Assembly: GCF_030159955.1 (NCBI RefSeq)
Contig: NZ_BSNK01000001.1
Location: 1,488,001 to 1,552,000 of the forward strand
Direction of reading: 5' to 3'
DNA length: 64,000 bases
Origin: Algimonas ampicilliniresistens
GTDB lineage: Bacteria > Pseudomonadota > Alphaproteobacteria > Caulobacterales > Maricaulaceae
The position numbers and the translations under genes are program-made. Shown here one piece after another: positions 9,286 through 20,756 of this stretch (positions are counted from its first letter, which is position 1; every line of letters starts with the position of its first letter). Below the pieces are notes generated by a model that saw only the letters and a program-made list of their open reading frames with translations, did no database searches and was not told where the DNA came from.

Positions 9286-10545
9286 TCAGAAATTCTCTTT
9301 CAGCCACTGAACCGATCGCGACAGAGCATTGCCGCTATAGCGTGCACGTTGATAGCGACGTCCCGATAGATCTGGCGGACCAGACACGGCCTCGCCCGTT
9401 TGCTCAAAGGCGTGACGCAGCAATCCAGTAGCGACCGCATAGTCCGGAGCATTGAGCGCGTCCGTTAGGCCGAAAATGCCATGCGGCGTACCAATTCGAA
9501 CACGCTTATTGAATACAAGTTCTGTCAGTTCACGAAGCCCAGAGAGTTGCGATGCACCGCCCGTCAGTACGATCTGTCGCCCGGAATATGTGTCTAGGCC
9601 GGCATGCACCAAACGATCTTTGACAAGCTCCAATGTCTCTTCGGTGCGCGCGCGGATGATTGAGGTGAGACGAGACCGCGGTGCGTGCTGTAGTTCGTCC
9701 ATCGCAGCCACGGGTGGACAGGGAATTTGTTCATGCTCATCGCGCGCTCCGTGCAGAGCTGATCCGTAAAACAGTTTGATCCTCTCGGCGGCTTCCAGCG
9801 GCGTATTCAAGCCTCTGGCAATATCAGATGTGACGTTACGCCCTCCCACGCCGATGGCATCGACATGAACCAGTGTATTGTCTCGGAAGATGGCCACGGT
9901 CGTCAATCCCGCGCCGATATCAATAAGGGTCACACCCAAGTCACGCTCATCTTCGGTCAACACGGATTGCGCCGCCGCATAGGGGCTGACCGTGACACTG
10001 CGCAGGCTGAGATGGCACCGCTCAATACAATGGGCGAGGTTTCGTAAGGGTCCGATCCCGGCTGTCACGAAATGCATATCGACACCGAGCCGCTGGCCAA
10101 ACATGCCACGCGGATCGCGAATACCCGTCTCTCCGTCGACTTCCCAATCGCGCGGTAAGGCATGAAGAATGGCATAGTCAGGCTCTGACAATTCAGTCAG
10201 CGATGAGCCGATAACGCGCTTCAAATCCCGGTCTGCAATGGCGCCCGAGGCAAATTCAGTTTGAACGCGGAGATGGCGCGATGACAGCGATCGCAAGCCG
10301 ACATTCACGGTAACCCCGTGTACCGAAACACCCGCAGCGCGTTCCGCTTTTTCAACAGCTTGTCGAATGCCGAGTTCCGCCGCGTCCAAATCGACGACAG
10401 CCCCAGCTTTCACACCGCGACTAACGGCTGTCCCACAACCTAGTAATCGTAGGCCGACGGATGGGTCTTTACGTCCAATCAGGCAGGCCACTTTGCTCGA
10501 CCCAATATCGAGCACGCACACAGTATCCGTCGGGCGAGCGCTCAC
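9286..10545 (-). CDS. ftsA: Cell division protein FtsA
   Basis: FtsA is the actin-like ATPase that tethers FtsZ to the membrane and recruits later division proteins. The 419-residue protein has the phosphate-1 loop LDIGSSKVACLIG near its N-terminus, a SHS2 (1C) domain, the second phosphate loop LIDIGAGLTTVAIF and LTGGASQL. The C-terminal tail (RSVQWLKENF) is the expected amphipathic membrane-targeting helix. It overlaps ftsQ by four bases. It is the last gene of the dcw cluster here: the next gene downstream is convergent and ftsZ is absent, which is unusual. Confidence 0.96.
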   Translation of the reverse strand: MSARPTDTVCVLDIGSSKVACLIGRKDPSVGLRLLGCGTAVSRGVKAGAVVDLDAAELGIRQAVEKAERAAGVSVHGVTVNVGLRSLSSRHLRVQTEFASGAIADRDLKRVIGSSLTELSEPDYAILHALPRDWEVDGETGIRDPRGMFGQRLGVDMHFVTAGIGPLRNLAHCIERCHLSLRSVTVSPYAAAQSVLTEDERDLGVTLIDIGAGLTTVAIFRDNTLVHVDAIGVGGRNVTSDIARGLNTPLEAAERIKLFYGSALHGARDEHEQIPCPPVAAMDELQHAPRSRLTSIIRARTEETLELVKDRLVHAGLDTYSGRQIVLTGGASQLSGLRELTELVFNKRVRIGTPHGIFGLTDALNAPDYAVATGLLRHAFEQTGEAVSGPPDLSGRRYQRARYSGNALSRSVQWLKENF

Positions 10546-11387
10546 GCGTCAGCGGACGTGGCAGGTGTCAGTGTAATCCGGTCATCCAAACGCAGATCCA
10601 CAATCGAAAAGCGTTGCGTCGTTTGCGGATCAATCGCCGTAAAACGGCGTAACGCCTTGGCCGTCTCATCGCGAGGGAGGCGAAGGATTTGTCCGCCAAT
10701 CAGCGTTAGGTCCCATCGACCCGATGGATAACGGGTCAGGGCTTTCGTCTTGTCCCACACGACCGGATGAGCCTCCATCAATTGGGTCATCTCTTCGGCG
10801 TGAATTGCGGCGTCCGTCCCGGTGAATAGGCGAAGCCCTGCGGGCAGACTGGCTGTCTCGACCGTATAAGGTGCAACGATCATTCCGTCGCGATCTGTCA
10901 GATGAACAACGCCGTTTTCTTGAAATAGCGCATAGGGGGTCGTTTCCACAAGCTGCACAACAATTCGGTTCGGCCAAAGGCGACGCACCACGGCGCGGTC
11001 GACCCAAGGCAAGCTTTCCGTATTGCGCTGCGCGCGTTTCAGATCTGCCCCGAAGAAGTAGTCGCCTTCGTAAATTCCAACAGCGGCACGAACATCTGCT
11101 TCATTAAGCCGCCCCTCCCCGGTTACGTCGATCCGCTCAACCGTAAAACCAACCGCCATCAGCCGCTCTTGTTTGAACGTCTCAAGATTATCGCGCATCG
11201 TTGGCAAATGGCCGCCAAGCCACAAAGCGATAAAAGCCAGCGTCAGCAGAGCGAACAGAACGGATGACGAAAATCGCAACATGGATTGGCGTGACAAGGT
11301 TGCTGAACGAAAACCGGCGTGAATCCGGGATTGAACAAGACGCGACGCGCCGCGCAGGCCCGGCTTTAGAGGGCTGACCCGGGTCAT
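10542..11387 (-). CDS. ftsQ: Cell division protein FtsQ
   Basis: A bitopic inner-membrane protein linking early and late division proteins. It has a basic cytoplasmic N-terminus, one transmembrane helix (about residues 38-58), a POTRA domain (VERIDVTGEGRLNEADVRAAVG) and a periplasmic beta domain. The start used is the ATG that overlaps the ddl stop by four bases, in keeping with nearly all junctions in this cluster. An in-frame ATG 30 bases upstream (11417, MAKKGSKSAK) would add ten lysine-rich residues and cannot be excluded. It overlaps ftsA by four bases. Confidence 0.93.
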   Translation of the reverse strand: MTRVSPLKPGLRGASRLVQSRIHAGFRSATLSRQSMLRFSSSVLFALLTLAFIALWLGGHLPTMRDNLETFKQERLMAVGFTVERIDVTGEGRLNEADVRAAVGIYEGDYFFGADLKRAQRNTESLPWVDRAVVRRLWPNRIVVQLVETTPYALFQENGVVHLTDRDGMIVAPYTVETASLPAGLRLFTGTDAAIHAEEMTQLMEAHPVVWDKTKALTRYPSGRWDLTLIGGQILRLPRDETAKALRRFTAIDPQTTQRFSIVDLRLDDRITLTPATSADA

Positions 11388-12343
11388 TTTTGCGGATTTA
11401 GAGCCCTTCTTGGCCATGACGCATCCTCAACCATCCAACGACAGAGCTCACCAAAGCTCATGCCCCGATGCTGGCACTGCTCGGGCACCAAGGACGTCGG
11501 GGTCATTCCGGGCTGAGTATTAAGCTCAAGCATTACCAATCCATTTACCACGTCTGATTCAGTCGGATTTTCTGGCCATTCTGTGTCATTAAATCGGTAG
11601 TCTGTCCGTGTCACACCGCAGCAGCCCAAGGCGCGGTGCGCAATCTCGGCATTTTTCAGAGCCAGAGCCGTCACCGCTTCGGGCAGATCGACATCAACAA
11701 TGTGCCGAGAGCCTCCGTCGACATATTTGGCGTCGTAATCGTACCAGTCACCCTGAGGCACAATCTCAGTCACACAGAGCGCGCGATCGCCAAGGACCGT
11801 CACCGTCAATTCACGCCCTGGGATAAAAGGTTCGATGACTGGCTCATCACCCAACCCCTTATCATCCCGCATTTTTGCTAGCAGCTCCGGCGTTTCTTCA
11901 GTCACAATATAGACGGAAGCTGAGCTACCAGACCCATTTGGTTTGACGACATAAGGTGTCGGCAACAGGCCGCCATTCGCAATGAGCGCACGCCGCGCCG
12001 TCTGCCCCTGCGGCACGGTAATCCCGTGCTGGACAAGAACATCCTTGGCGCGGTCCTTATTCATGGCGAGACGGGATGCAGCGACGCCGGAGTGAGTGTA
12101 GGGCAATTCTAATCGATCAAGGATTTCCTGAACCTCTCCATCCTCACCCCAATCGCCGTGCAACCCGTTAAAGACAACGTCCGGGGCGACGCAACGAAGA
12201 TCGTCCGCGACCGTATCTGGATGCGCGTCAATTTCGACGACGTCGTAACCTTCCCCGCGCAGAGCTTCGGCACAAGCTTCGCCGCTCACGAGGCTGACTG
12301 CGCGTTCAGCGGATACCCCGCCTTTTAGAACTGCGACCTTCAC
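11384..12343 (-). CDS. ddl: D-alanine--D-alanine ligase
   Basis: ATP-grasp enzyme that makes the D-Ala-D-Ala dipeptide for MurF. The N-terminal [20 protein letters not shown] matches the family start, the grasp region KPNGSGSSASVYIV and the catalytic end VMLELNTQPGMTPTSLVPEQ are intact. I chose the GTG at 12343, which forms a GTGA overlap with the murB stop and places the start directly before the conserved beta strand; an ATG at 12373 would add ten unconserved residues. The length becomes 319 residues, usual for DdlB. Confidence 0.95.
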   Translation of the reverse strand: MKVAVLKGGVSAERAVSLVSGEACAEALRGEGYDVVEIDAHPDTVADDLRCVAPDVVFNGLHGDWGEDGEVQEILDRLELPYTHSGVAASRLAMNKDRAKDVLVQHGITVPQGQTARRALIANGGLLPTPYVVKPNGSGSSASVYIVTEETPELLAKMRDDKGLGDEPVIEPFIPGRELTVTVLGDRALCVTEIVPQGDWYDYDAKYVDGGSRHIVDVDLPEAVTALALKNAEIAHRALGCCGVTRTDYRFNDTEWPENPTESDVVNGLVMLELNTQPGMTPTSLVPEQCQHRGMSFGELCRWMVEDASWPRRALNPQK

Positions 12344-13236
12344 TCGGCTCGTCCGATCCGGCGAACTTCCCAATCCAAGCTAATTCCTTGTGTCGCCAAA
12401 ACCTTAGCCCGAACAGCCTCTCCCAAGCCCTCAAGATCGGCAGCGGTGGCATTGTCCGCATTGATCATGAAGTTACAGTGTTGTTCGCTCATCTGCGCGC
12501 CGCCAACACGATGCCCGCGCATTCCAGCCGCATCGATGACTTTCCATGCAGAATATCCATCTGGATTTTTAAATGTCGATCCGCCCGTCTTGGACCGGAT
12601 TGGCTGTGACTCCTCCCGGCGCGTCGTGATGGCGTCCATGCGCGCGCGTATGGCGTCTGGCGCATCAGGCTTGCCAACAAAGGTTGCGGATACGAAAATC
12701 AGGTCGTCGGACACCGCGCTGTGTCGATAGCTATAGCCCATATCCTCAATGCTCATGACGATGCGGCGGCCGCGTCGATCAATAGCCACCAACTCCTTCA
12801 AAACATCTTGAGTTTCAGATCCGTAGCACCCAGCATTCATGCGGAGCGCTCCGCCAATCGTGCCCGGCACGCCTGCATAAAATTCTAGCCCTGCAATGCC
12901 GGCGTCCGCTGCGGCTTTGGCGACACGCGCGTCCAATGCGGCCGCGCCGGCCGTCAGAGTCAAACCGTCCGTTTCAATGCTTCCAAAGGCTGGTCCCAAT
13001 CGAATGACGACGCCTTCGATTCCTCCGTCTCGGACAAGCGTATTGGACGCAACGCCGAGAATGGTGACCGGGATCTCGGGATCGGTAGAGGAGAGAAACA
13101 AAGCCAAATCGGCTTCATCCTTAGGTATGAAGAAGGCGTCAGCAGCGCCGCCGACCCGCAACCAAGTATAAGGCGCGAGCGACACGTCTGCTTTAAGTGA
13201 TCCCCTCACCTCAGGCAGTCGGTCGAGCAAACTCAT
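12340..13236 (-). CDS. murB: UDP-N-acetylenolpyruvoylglucosamine reductase MurB
   Basis: FAD enzyme that reduces the enolpyruvyl group to form UDP-MurNAc, using NADPH. At 298 residues it is the short type II form. FAD-binding motifs [13 protein letters not shown] and [21 protein letters not shown]-like region are visible, with the [20 protein letters not shown] loop and the [10 protein letters not shown] segment carrying the catalytic serine. It overlaps both murC (four bases) and ddl (four bases with the chosen ddl start). Confidence 0.96.
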   Translation of the reverse strand: MSLLDRLPEVRGSLKADVSLAPYTWLRVGGAADAFFIPKDEADLALFLSSTDPEIPVTILGVASNTLVRDGGIEGVVIRLGPAFGSIETDGLTLTAGAAALDARVAKAAADAGIAGLEFYAGVPGTIGGALRMNAGCYGSETQDVLKELVAIDRRGRRIVMSIEDMGYSYRHSAVSDDLIFVSATFVGKPDAPDAIRARMDAITTRREESQPIRSKTGGSTFKNPDGYSAWKVIDAAGMRGHRVGGAQMSEQHCNFMINADNATAADLEGLGEAVRAKVLATQGISLDWEVRRIGRAE

Positions 13237-14654
13237 GCGGATGCTAGCGCGTCAGCCAACCCATTCGCCCAATGCGTAATGTCGCCCGCCCCAAGACAGA
13301 TCACGAGATCGCCCTCAGCCAAATCATCTTTCAGATCTACCGCTAGTGTTTGTTTCGTTGTCAGCGATGCGTTGCGGTGACCATGCCGGTGTAGGCTCTC
13401 AACAAGGGCAGGTGCCGAGACTCCATCAATCGGCTTTTCCCCGGCGGCATAGACATCGGCCACGCGAACGGTGTCCGCGTCGTTGAAACAGGTTGAGAAG
13501 TCTTCGAACAGATCTTTCAGTCGTGAGTAGCGATGCGGCTGCATCACGGCGTGAACTCGTCCCTTTGCGACCTGACGGGCGGCTTGCAGCACCGCGCTGA
13601 TTTCGACGGGATGGTGGCCATAGTCATCGATAATGGTCACGCCGTTCCACTCACCAACTGGTGTGAAGCGGCGTTTGACGCCAGCAAAGCTCGATAAACC
13701 CTCACGAACACCCGCTTCATCCATGCCCAATTCCCGCGCGACGGCGATAGCGGACAGGACATTTTGCGTATTATGACGACCGGCCATCGGCAGGAAGAGA
13801 TCCGACCAGATCGTCTCTTCACCATTATCACGGAACACCACATCAAAGCGCGTTCCAGTCGGCTCAAACTTAAGCTCAGTTCCTCGCACATCGGCTTGCG
13901 GGTTGAAGCCGTAAGTGATGACTCGGCGATCTGATACACGCGCGGCGAGTGACTGCACTTCAGGGTGATCGGTACAGAGCACGGCAAAGCCATAAAATGG
14001 CAGGTTCTCAACGAAGGTATCGAAGGCAGACCGCAGCGTATCAAACGCGCCGTAATGCTCCATATGTTCCGGATCGATATTGGTGACAACGGCGACCGTC
14101 GGGAAGAGTTTCAGAAACGAACCATCGCTCTCATCCGCCTCAACGACCATCCATTTACCGAGACCGAGCTTAGCGTTTGAGCCATAGGCATTAATGATTC
14201 CACCATTGATGACCGTCGGATCAAGACTCCCGCCTTCGAGCAGCGCGGCGATCATAGTCGTTGTCGTGGTTTTACCGTGAGTGCCGCCAACTGCGACGGT
14301 CCATTTCAGCCGCATCAGCTCTGATAGCATTTCGGCACGACGAACCACTGGGATCGACCGCAAACGCGCTTCGACCAGCTCTGGATTATCCGCTTTGATG
14401 GCCGAGCTCATAACGATGGCTCCGGCGCCAACGACCTGCTCCGCTTTTTGTCCGATAAATATGGACGCGCCAAGCCGCTTGAGGCGTTCCGTGATCGCGC
14501 TTTCGCGCATATCCGACCCCTGCACTTGATAGCCGAGATTGAGCATCACTTCGGCAATGCCGCTCATCCCAATACCTCCGATACCAACAAAGTGGATCGG
14601 GCCCATATCGAAGGGCACTTTGGTCGCAAGGTTTTTAGGTTCTATATCAGTCAA
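13233..14654 (-). CDS. murC: UDP-N-acetylmuramate--L-alanine ligase MurC
   Basis: Adds L-alanine to UDP-MurNAc. Key motifs are the nucleotide-binding [12 protein letters not shown] loop, P-loop [25 protein letters not shown] and [10 protein letters not shown]. The open frame continues 36 codons upstream into murG, but related proteins begin only 8-16 residues before [10 protein letters not shown] therefore use the TTG at 14654, two bases after the murG stop region, giving 473 residues; the ATG at 14606 is the fallback. The start choice is the least certain in the cluster. Confidence 0.93.
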   Translation of the reverse strand: MTDIEPKNLATKVPFDMGPIHFVGIGGIGMSGIAEVMLNLGYQVQGSDMRESAITERLKRLGASIFIGQKAEQVVGAGAIVMSSAIKADNPELVEARLRSIPVVRRAEMLSELMRLKWTVAVGGTHGKTTTTTMIAALLEGGSLDPTVINGGIINAYGSNAKLGLGKWMVVEADESDGSFLKLFPTVAVVTNIDPEHMEHYGAFDTLRSAFDTFVENLPFYGFAVLCTDHPEVQSLAARVSDRRVITYGFNPQADVRGTELKFEPTGTRFDVVFRDNGEETIWSDLFLPMAGRHNTQNVLSAIAVARELGMDEAGVREGLSSFAGVKRRFTPVGEWNGVTIIDDYGHHPVEISAVLQAARQVAKGRVHAVMQPHRYSRLKDLFEDFSTCFNDADTVRVADVYAAGEKPIDGVSAPALVESLHRHGHRNASLTTKQTLAVDLKDDLAEGDLVICLGAGDITHWANGLADALASA

Positions 14655-14658
14655 AATT

Positions 14659-15726
14659 TCAGCCAATTGCAGAGAGGACGAGCGCGGCCAAGTCGCGGGC
14701 GGCATCGGGACGAGCGAGCTTTGCGGCGCTTCGGCCCGCTTGGTCAAGCCAGTCTGTATCATTCAATCGCTCCGCAAGCAGTTCAGTCAGAGCTTGAACG
14801 TTGAATTCCGATTCCGGCAGGATCACGGCAGCACCAAGGCGTTCCAGCGCCCGCGCATTGGCGGTCTGATGATCATCCATCGCAATGGCGAGCGGAACGA
14901 GGATGGAGGGTTTCCCCATCAGGGCAATTTCAGAGACGGACGACGCACCCGCGCGAGCGATAATCAGGTCCGCCTTGGCGAGATGTTGTTCTATATCGCC
15001 GAAAAATATGTCTAAGGTGGCGGGGACATTCGCCTCTGCATAGACACGCTTGGCCGCATCAAGATGACGAGCCGTCGTTTGTTGCGTGACACGCAATTTA
15101 TCCCGAAGTTCGGACGTAAGACCCGCAACGGCTTTTGGGACGACGTCCGAAATAATGTTGGCCCCGAGACTACCGCCGACGATGAGAAGGTTGAGGCCTT
15201 CGCCCTGTGTCGGTTTGGCGTTGAGGATTGCGTCTCGCAACGGGTTACCGACGACGATATGGCGTGTGCCCGCTGGCAGTTTGGCCAGATCTTCAAACCC
15301 GCTAGCGACGGCTGTTGCTTTCTTAGCAAAGACGCGGTTCACACGGCCTAGCACAGCGTTCTGTTCATGGACGATACGGGGAATATCCAGACTTTCGGCG
15401 GCTTTCAGCGCAGGAAAACTGGGATAGCCGCCAAAGCCGATCACGACGTCCGGTTTCCACTCCCGCATAAACGCCTTTGCCTGGCGAATTCCGCGCGCCA
15501 GTTTGAGCGCACCGCGCAGAGCTTGGATCGGGCGACGTGGAGATATGGACGCGGCTTGGACCTCTATGATCGGATCGGCCTTGATCCGTCCGGTATGTTT
15601 GCTCCCTCTTGCATCTGTCACCATCGCACACTCCCACCCCATACGCGTGAGTTCTTCTGACAGCGATTGCGCCGGGAACATGTGCCCGCCAGTTCCGCCA
15701 GCGGCGAGTAGAGCCCGCATGGTCAA
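14659..15726 (-). CDS. murG: Lipid II-forming N-acetylglucosaminyltransferase MurG
   Basis: Peripheral membrane GT-B glycosyltransferase that adds GlcNAc to lipid I, giving lipid II. The 355-residue protein has the glycine-rich loop [13 protein letters not shown] at residues 8-20, [20 protein letters not shown], and the UDP-GlcNAc site [23 protein letters not shown]. It overlaps ftsW by four bases. The gene order ftsW-murG-murC is standard. Confidence 0.97.
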   Translation of the reverse strand: MTMRALLAAGGTGGHMFPAQSLSEELTRMGWECAMVTDARGSKHTGRIKADPIIEVQAASISPRRPIQALRGALKLARGIRQAKAFMREWKPDVVIGFGGYPSFPALKAAESLDIPRIVHEQNAVLGRVNRVFAKKATAVASGFEDLAKLPAGTRHIVVGNPLRDAILNAKPTQGEGLNLLIVGGSLGANIISDVVPKAVAGLTSELRDKLRVTQQTTARHLDAAKRVYAEANVPATLDIFFGDIEQHLAKADLIIARAGASSVSEIALMGKPSILVPLAIAMDDHQTANARALERLGAAVILPESEFNVQALTELLAERLNDTDWLDQAGRSAAKLARPDAARDLAALVLSAIG

Positions 15727-16871
15727 CCCATCCGATATGCGCCTGGGCGGCGTCGGGTGAAGGCAAGGATCAGCCCTGCTGTAAAACAGAGTGAGAGCAG
15801 AGATGATCCTCCATAAGAAATAAACGGGAGCGTCATGCCTTTGCTGGGCGCCATGTTAAGATTGACGAACAGGTTGATGATTGCTTGCATTCCAATCAGC
15901 GTCGCGAGACCCGCAGTCGCGAGTTGGCAGAACTGATCATTCAGCCGCAACGCGTTAGAAAAAGCGCGCACGACGAAGGCGGCAATCAGAACGATCAGCA
16001 GTGCGCTAATCAGGAATCCGAATTCTTCAACTGAGACCGCAAAGATGAAATCCGTATGGCCGTCGGGGAGCGCATATTTGACGGCACCTTCGCCGGGTCC
16101 GCGTCCGAAAAACCCACCCCCCGCAATCGCTTCCAGCGCTTTGTCGGTTTGATAAGAATCGGATCGATCTGGCGAAAGGAAAGCGGCCACGCGGGACCGC
16201 ACATGTGGCAGCGCGAGATAGGCACCAAACGCGCCTAGCGAGGTGACAGCCAACATAACAATTAGCCAGCCTAGCGACATGCCTGCAAAGAAGAAGACAG
16301 CCGCAAAGCAAAGCGTCAGCAGGAAAGACTGACCAAAATCAGGCTGTGTGATCAACAGCAGGATCAAGGCAGCATAGACAGCCAAAACGATCAGGACGGC
16401 AGGCACATTCGGATCGCGTTTGGCGGCAGAAAACATCCAAGCAGCAAAGATGATGAAGGCGGGTTTGGCGAATTCTGAGGGTTGCAACGAGAACGGTCCG
16501 ATTTTCACCCAGCGAACGGCACCTTTCACTTCATAGCCTATTGATGGCAGCGCCGCCATGACCACCATTGCGCCGATCAAGGCAAGAACACCGATCCGGC
16601 GCGCGCCCCTCGGCTCGAACAGAGACACAAAGACGGCGCCGGAAAATCCAGCGAGTGCGAACACACCATGCCGTAAGAGGAAGTGAAACGGGGACAGAAT
16701 ACCAAGCCGATGCGACGCCGCTGGTGAGGCCGCCATAGACAGAACTAAACCTGCGCAAAGCAGGCACAGCAACAACATTAGGGTCAACTGGTCGATAGAC
16801 CGCCACCATTCGGCGAGCATAAACCGCTGCGACCGGGAGGTCAGCGAGGTGGGCATGACCGCGAGCTTCAT
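15723..16871 (-). CDS. ftsW: Septal peptidoglycan polymerase FtsW
   Basis: SEDS-family glycosyltransferase that polymerises lipid II at the septum together with FtsI. The 382-residue protein has about ten membrane helices and the conserved LQPSEFAKPAFI, SLGWLIV and GMTLPFISYGGSSLLS segments. A paralogue, rodA, lies at 42934-44064 in the elongasome operon. It overlaps murD and murG by four bases each. Confidence 0.96.
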   Translation of the reverse strand: MKLAVMPTSLTSRSQRFMLAEWWRSIDQLTLMLLLCLLCAGLVLSMAASPAASHRLGILSPFHFLLRHGVFALAGFSGAVFVSLFEPRGARRIGVLALIGAMVVMAALPSIGYEVKGAVRWVKIGPFSLQPSEFAKPAFIIFAAWMFSAAKRDPNVPAVLIVLAVYAALILLLITQPDFGQSFLLTLCFAAVFFFAGMSLGWLIVMLAVTSLGAFGAYLALPHVRSRVAAFLSPDRSDSYQTDKALEAIAGGGFFGRGPGEGAVKYALPDGHTDFIFAVSVEEFGFLISALLIVLIAAFVVRAFSNALRLNDQFCQLATAGLATLIGMQAIINLFVNLNMAPSKGMTLPFISYGGSSLLSLCFTAGLILAFTRRRPGAYRMG

Positions 16872-18307
16872 GCGGCCCCCTGCGCCCGTTCCGTGCGGTC
16901 ACGCGCAAACAAGGCCATCAGCTCCTCGACCTCTTTACGGAAGGCCTCGCCGCGCACTTCAAAATTGGCAAACTGGTCGAAGCTCGCGCAAGCGGGAGAC
17001 AGCAGCACAATAGGGTCAGCAATTCCGGAGGCCAACGCGTCATGGGTCGCGCAAAGCAGCGCCATTTTAAGCGTTCCTGACACCTTATGGTCAAGCGTCT
17101 CCGCGGCCAAAGTTGCGGCAAACTCATTTGCGGACTCACCAATTAGATAAGCTTTTCGCACATGACTTTTCAGATCCATGAGCGAGCTGATACCGCCCTC
17201 TTTCGCAACGCCGCCTGCGATCCAGAAAATGTCTTTGTAGCTACCCAAAGCCTGTCTGGCAGCTTCGGCATTGGTGGCTTTGCTGTCATTGACGAAACGG
17301 ACACGTCCGGCTGTGCCAATGGTTTCCATCCGGTGCGCCAGGCCCGGGAAGGACAAAATCGCTTCGCCGATTGTCTTTGGTTCAATAGCGAGACTGGACA
17401 CAGCGGCATAAGCTGCAGCGGCGTTCTGGGCGTTATGTGTGCCTTCGAGGGCCTTAGCCTTCGTCAGGTCGCAAATAACCCGTCCGCTGCGACCGGTTCG
17501 GTCCATCAAAGGGCCACCGAGTGCGCAAACACCATGACCGAGCGCACGCTGAGCCGAGACGGGCACAATGCGTCGACCGTTGCGCGCCTTCAATTTCGTC
17601 GTCAACGCTTTGCCAAAATCATCATCCACCCCGATGACGACCGTGTCAGCAGAGGTTTGATTGTTGAATATCCGTGTCTTGATCTCGCCATAGGCGTCCA
17701 TCGTCCCGTGGCGGTCAAGATGATCAGGACTGAGGTTCAGTAAGATAGCCGCATTAGCACGCAGACTAAAGGTTCGTTCAAGCTGGTACGACGAGAGTTC
17801 AATCACATAGTGGCTACCCGCATGCATCCTATCAAGATCGAGGACGCCGCGACCAATATTGCCGCCAATCTGTGCGTCTTTACCGAGCGAGTGTAAGACA
17901 TGCCCGATGAGCGCTGTTGTGGTCGATTTGCCGTTCGTTCCCGTGATCGCGATCAGCTTCGGTCGATCGTCCTCCGGGCGAGCATTAATTTCTCTAGCTA
18001 GGATTTCGATGTCGCAAATGATCGGAACGTCGAAGGCTTTGGCCGCACTCGCGGTCCAATGTGGTTCTGGTAGCTCATGCGGAACGCCGGGCGACAGGAC
18101 GAGTTCATCAAATTTCGCCCAATCGACTTCATTGAGATCACGTACATGGACACCCGCTTTTGCGGCATCGTCGCGCGCGACATCCCGGTCATCCCATGCC
18201 CAGACGTCCGCGCCGCCCGCTTGTAAGGACAGCGCTGCCGTGACGCCGGTGCGCCCTAAGCCAAAGACGGCGACACGCCGTCCGTTGAATGTGGTGGCCT
18301 CGATCAA
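16868..18307 (-). CDS. murD: UDP-N-acetylmuramoyl-L-alanine--D-glutamate ligase MurD
   Basis: Adds D-glutamate to the muropeptide precursor. The 479-residue Mur ligase has the N-terminal [14 protein letters not shown] nucleotide-like fold, the P-loop [26 protein letters not shown], and the C-terminal [16 protein letters not shown] and [12 protein letters not shown] motifs that separate MurD from the other ligases. Four-base overlaps with mraY and ftsW. Confidence 0.97.
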   Translation of the reverse strand: MIEATTFNGRRVAVFGLGRTGVTAALSLQAGGADVWAWDDRDVARDDAAKAGVHVRDLNEVDWAKFDELVLSPGVPHELPEPHWTASAAKAFDVPIICDIEILAREINARPEDDRPKLIAITGTNGKSTTTALIGHVLHSLGKDAQIGGNIGRGVLDLDRMHAGSHYVIELSSYQLERTFSLRANAAILLNLSPDHLDRHGTMDAYGEIKTRIFNNQTSADTVVIGVDDDFGKALTTKLKARNGRRIVPVSAQRALGHGVCALGGPLMDRTGRSGRVICDLTKAKALEGTHNAQNAAAAYAAVSSLAIEPKTIGEAILSFPGLAHRMETIGTAGRVRFVNDSKATNAEAARQALGSYKDIFWIAGGVAKEGGISSLMDLKSHVRKAYLIGESANEFAATLAAETLDHKVSGTLKMALLCATHDALASGIADPIVLLSPACASFDQFANFEVRGEAFRKEVEELMALFARDRTERAQGAA

Positions 18308-19398
18308 CGCAGCTTCAACGTAGAAAGCCCAACAAGGGCCAAGATGATGGCGATGATCCAGAACCGGATAACGATGGTCGGCTCCTGCCAGCCTTTTTGT
18401 TCAAAATGGTGATGGATCGGAGCCATACGGAAGACCCGCTTTCCAGTGAGTTTAAAAGACGTCACCTGAACGATCACGGAGACGGCTTCGAGCACGAATA
18501 GGCCGCCAATGATGGCGAGAACGATTTCGTGTTTAATCGCTACAGCCGTCGTGCCGAGCGCCCCGCCCAAAGCCAGACTGCCCGTATCGCCCATGAAAAT
18601 CATGGCGGGTGGAGCGTTGAACCAGAGGAAACCAAGAGACGCACCAATGATAGCCCCAAGGAAAATCGTCACCTCCGCACTCCCCGGTACATTCGGCACA
18701 CCGAGATAGTTGGAAAAGATCGCATTGCCGACGAGATAGGCGATGAAAGCAAGGCTAAGCGCCGCGATCATGACCGGGACAATTGCAAGCCCATCGAGCC
18801 CATCCGTCAGATTGACCGCGTTCGCACTCCCGACGATGACAAGGCAACCAAATGGAATGAAGAACATACCAAGATTGATCCAGAAATCCTTGAAAAAAGG
18901 AATCGCCAATCCGGTATTAAATCCACCTTCGCTCGGTATCGCACTGGTCAAAATCCAGACAGCAATCGCCGCGATAATGACTTCGATGAGGAGCCGGATT
19001 TTACCAGAAAAACCCTTATGGCTCTGGCGTTTGACCTTCAGATAATCATCGTAAAACCCGATCATCCCATAGCTCGCTGTGACTAGGAAGACGGTCCATA
19101 AAAATGGGCTGTGTAAATTACCCCAGAGCAGGGTCGAAATTACAACGGAGAGCAGGATCAACAGGCCACCCATGGTTGGTGTTCCGGCCTTCGCGATAAT
19201 ATGACCTTGCGGACCATCCTCACGGATCGGTTGCCCTTTGCCCTGCTTGGCGCGCAGCCAGTCGATCATACGCGGACCGAGAATAAAGGACACGATTAAG
19301 GCCGTCATCAACGCCCCGCCGACACGGAACGTGATATAATTGAACAGGTTGAAGATCTGATAGTCTTCACCCAACGGTGCTAGCCACTCATAGAGCAT
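18304..19398 (-). CDS. mraY: Phospho-MurNAc-pentapeptide translocase MraY
   Basis: Integral membrane enzyme that transfers phospho-MurNAc-pentapeptide to undecaprenyl phosphate, forming lipid I. The 364-residue protein has about ten helices, the KAGTPTMGG loop, the catalytic aspartate pair in [24 protein letters not shown] and the [11 protein letters not shown] loop close to the C-terminus. It overlaps murF by one base and murD by four. Confidence 0.97.
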   Translation of the reverse strand: MLYEWLAPLGEDYQIFNLFNYITFRVGGALMTALIVSFILGPRMIDWLRAKQGKGQPIREDGPQGHIIAKAGTPTMGGLLILLSVVISTLLWGNLHSPFLWTVFLVTASYGMIGFYDDYLKVKRQSHKGFSGKIRLLIEVIIAAIAVWILTSAIPSEGGFNTGLAIPFFKDFWINLGMFFIPFGCLVIVGSANAVNLTDGLDGLAIVPVMIAALSLAFIAYLVGNAIFSNYLGVPNVPGSAEVTIFLGAIIGASLGFLWFNAPPAMIFMGDTGSLALGGALGTTAVAIKHEIVLAIIGGLFVLEAVSVIVQVTSFKLTGKRVFRMAPIHHHFEQKGWQEPTIVIRFWIIAIILALVGLSTLKLR

Positions 19399-20756
19399 TA
19401 GCGTGTCCCCTCGCCTTTCAGCCGCGTCGCCAATCGGCCCAGCCCGGTCGCATTCGACCCTTTGATCAGCAGAACGTCGCCGTCCTGCACCTCGTCATGA
19501 AGCGACTCGGCGATCAGATCGATCGTGTCAGCCTGTAGCGCGCGCATAGCTTGCGGCAGCGCGCCACGGAGCGCGCGCATACATTCGCCAACAGTGAGCA
19601 CACGAGCGAAGCCCGCCGCTTCCAACGGATCGGATAGAGCGGCATGTTGCGCTAACTCATCCGGACCCAACTCATACATATCGCCAAGTACAGCGATTTT
19701 ACGGCCTGAGCGCAAAGCGGCTGCCGAGATCGCGGCGCGCATGGATGTTGGGTTCGCGTTGTAACTCTCATCAATGAGCGTCACAGATTTGCCGCCAATT
19801 GAAATTTCGTGTGTGTCGCCTCGTCCGTCGCTCGCGTGGACATCTCGTAGAGCCCGCGCAGCTTTGCGCAAATCGAGGTCCAGCGCATGCGCGACAGCGA
19901 TGCATGCGGCAGCATTGTGATCCCAATGCTGGCCGGAAACCGCGAGCGTCACGTCAATCTGCTGACCTTCAACGCGCAACCGAACATTCCCGCCAGAGGC
20001 ATGATGATTCGACGCGACAATCGTGACGTCACAATCATTGCCCGTCCCGAATGTCATAATGCGGTGCTCTGTCGCTTGGTCCCGAATTCGGGACGTGTAA
20101 TCATTGTCAGCATTGAGGATCAGCACACCGTCATCAGCCAGTCCGTGACGAATTTCAGCCTTGGCGTCGGCAATCGCTTCGATACTATCAAAATTCGCTT
20201 GATGCGCGCCAGCTACATTGGTGATCAGCGCGATTTTGGGGGCGACCTGCTTCGACAAATCCGTCAGCTCACCTGCATGGTTCATACCCGTCTCAAACAC
20301 GGCAAATTCCGCATTCGGTAGCAAGGTCGCTAGGGTAATCGGCACACCCAAATGATTATTGAAGGATCGGGCTGATTTGTGGGTGTCGCCAAAGGCGGCC
20401 AGCATCACAGCCAGCGCATCCTTGACGCTCGTCTTGCCGACAGACCCCGTGACCGCGATACGGTGTGCGTTGCTGCGATCCCGTCCAGCGCGCCCGAGAG
20501 CGCGGAGCGCCTGCATCGTGTCTTCAACTTTGACGGCCGGAAGGTCGACATCAATTTCTGATAATGTGCCAGCGGCGCCGGCCTTCGCCGCCGCATCAAT
20601 AAAGTCATGTCCATCGCGCGCATCACGGAGAGGCACAAATAGATCGCCTTTAACGAGCGACCGGGTGTCGATTGACAGTCCTGTCGTTTCAAACGGAACC
20701 GTCTCTGCTCCGCCAGTCACCTGTGCGATTTCAGCTGATGTCCAGAGCACGCTCAA
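19398..20756 (-). CDS. murF: UDP-N-acetylmuramoyl-tripeptide--D-alanyl-D-alanine ligase MurF
   Basis: Adds the D-Ala-D-Ala made by Ddl, completing the pentapeptide. The 452-residue protein shows the P-loop [14 protein letters not shown], the [11 protein letters not shown] motif (Mur ligase Mg site) and [15 protein letters not shown], which is diagnostic for MurF. Overlaps murE by four bases and mraY by one. Confidence 0.97.
   Translation of the reverse strand: MSVLWTSAEIAQVTGGAETVPFETTGLSIDTRSLVKGDLFVPLRDARDGHDFIDAAAKAGAAGTLSEIDVDLPAVKVEDTMQALRALGRAGRDRSNAHRIAVTGSVGKTSVKDALAVMLAAFGDTHKSARSFNNHLGVPITLATLLPNAEFAVFETGMNHAGELTDLSKQVAPKIALITNVAGAHQANFDSIEAIADAKAEIRHGLADDGVLILNADNDYTSRIRDQATEHRIMTFGTGNDCDVTIVASNHHASGGNVRLRVEGQQIDVTLAVSGQHWDHNAAACIAVAHALDLDLRKAARALRDVHASDGRGDTHEISIGGKSVTLIDESYNANPTSMRAAISAAALRSGRKIAVLGDMYELGPDELAQHAALSDPLEAAGFARVLTVGECMRALRGALPQAMRALQADTIDLIAESLHDEVQDGDVLLIKGSNATGLGRLATRLKGEGTR

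Noticed and set aside
14655-14762. Upstream start of murC at 14762
   Set aside because: It would overlap murG by about 100 bases and adds a proline/serine-rich stretch not found in the family.
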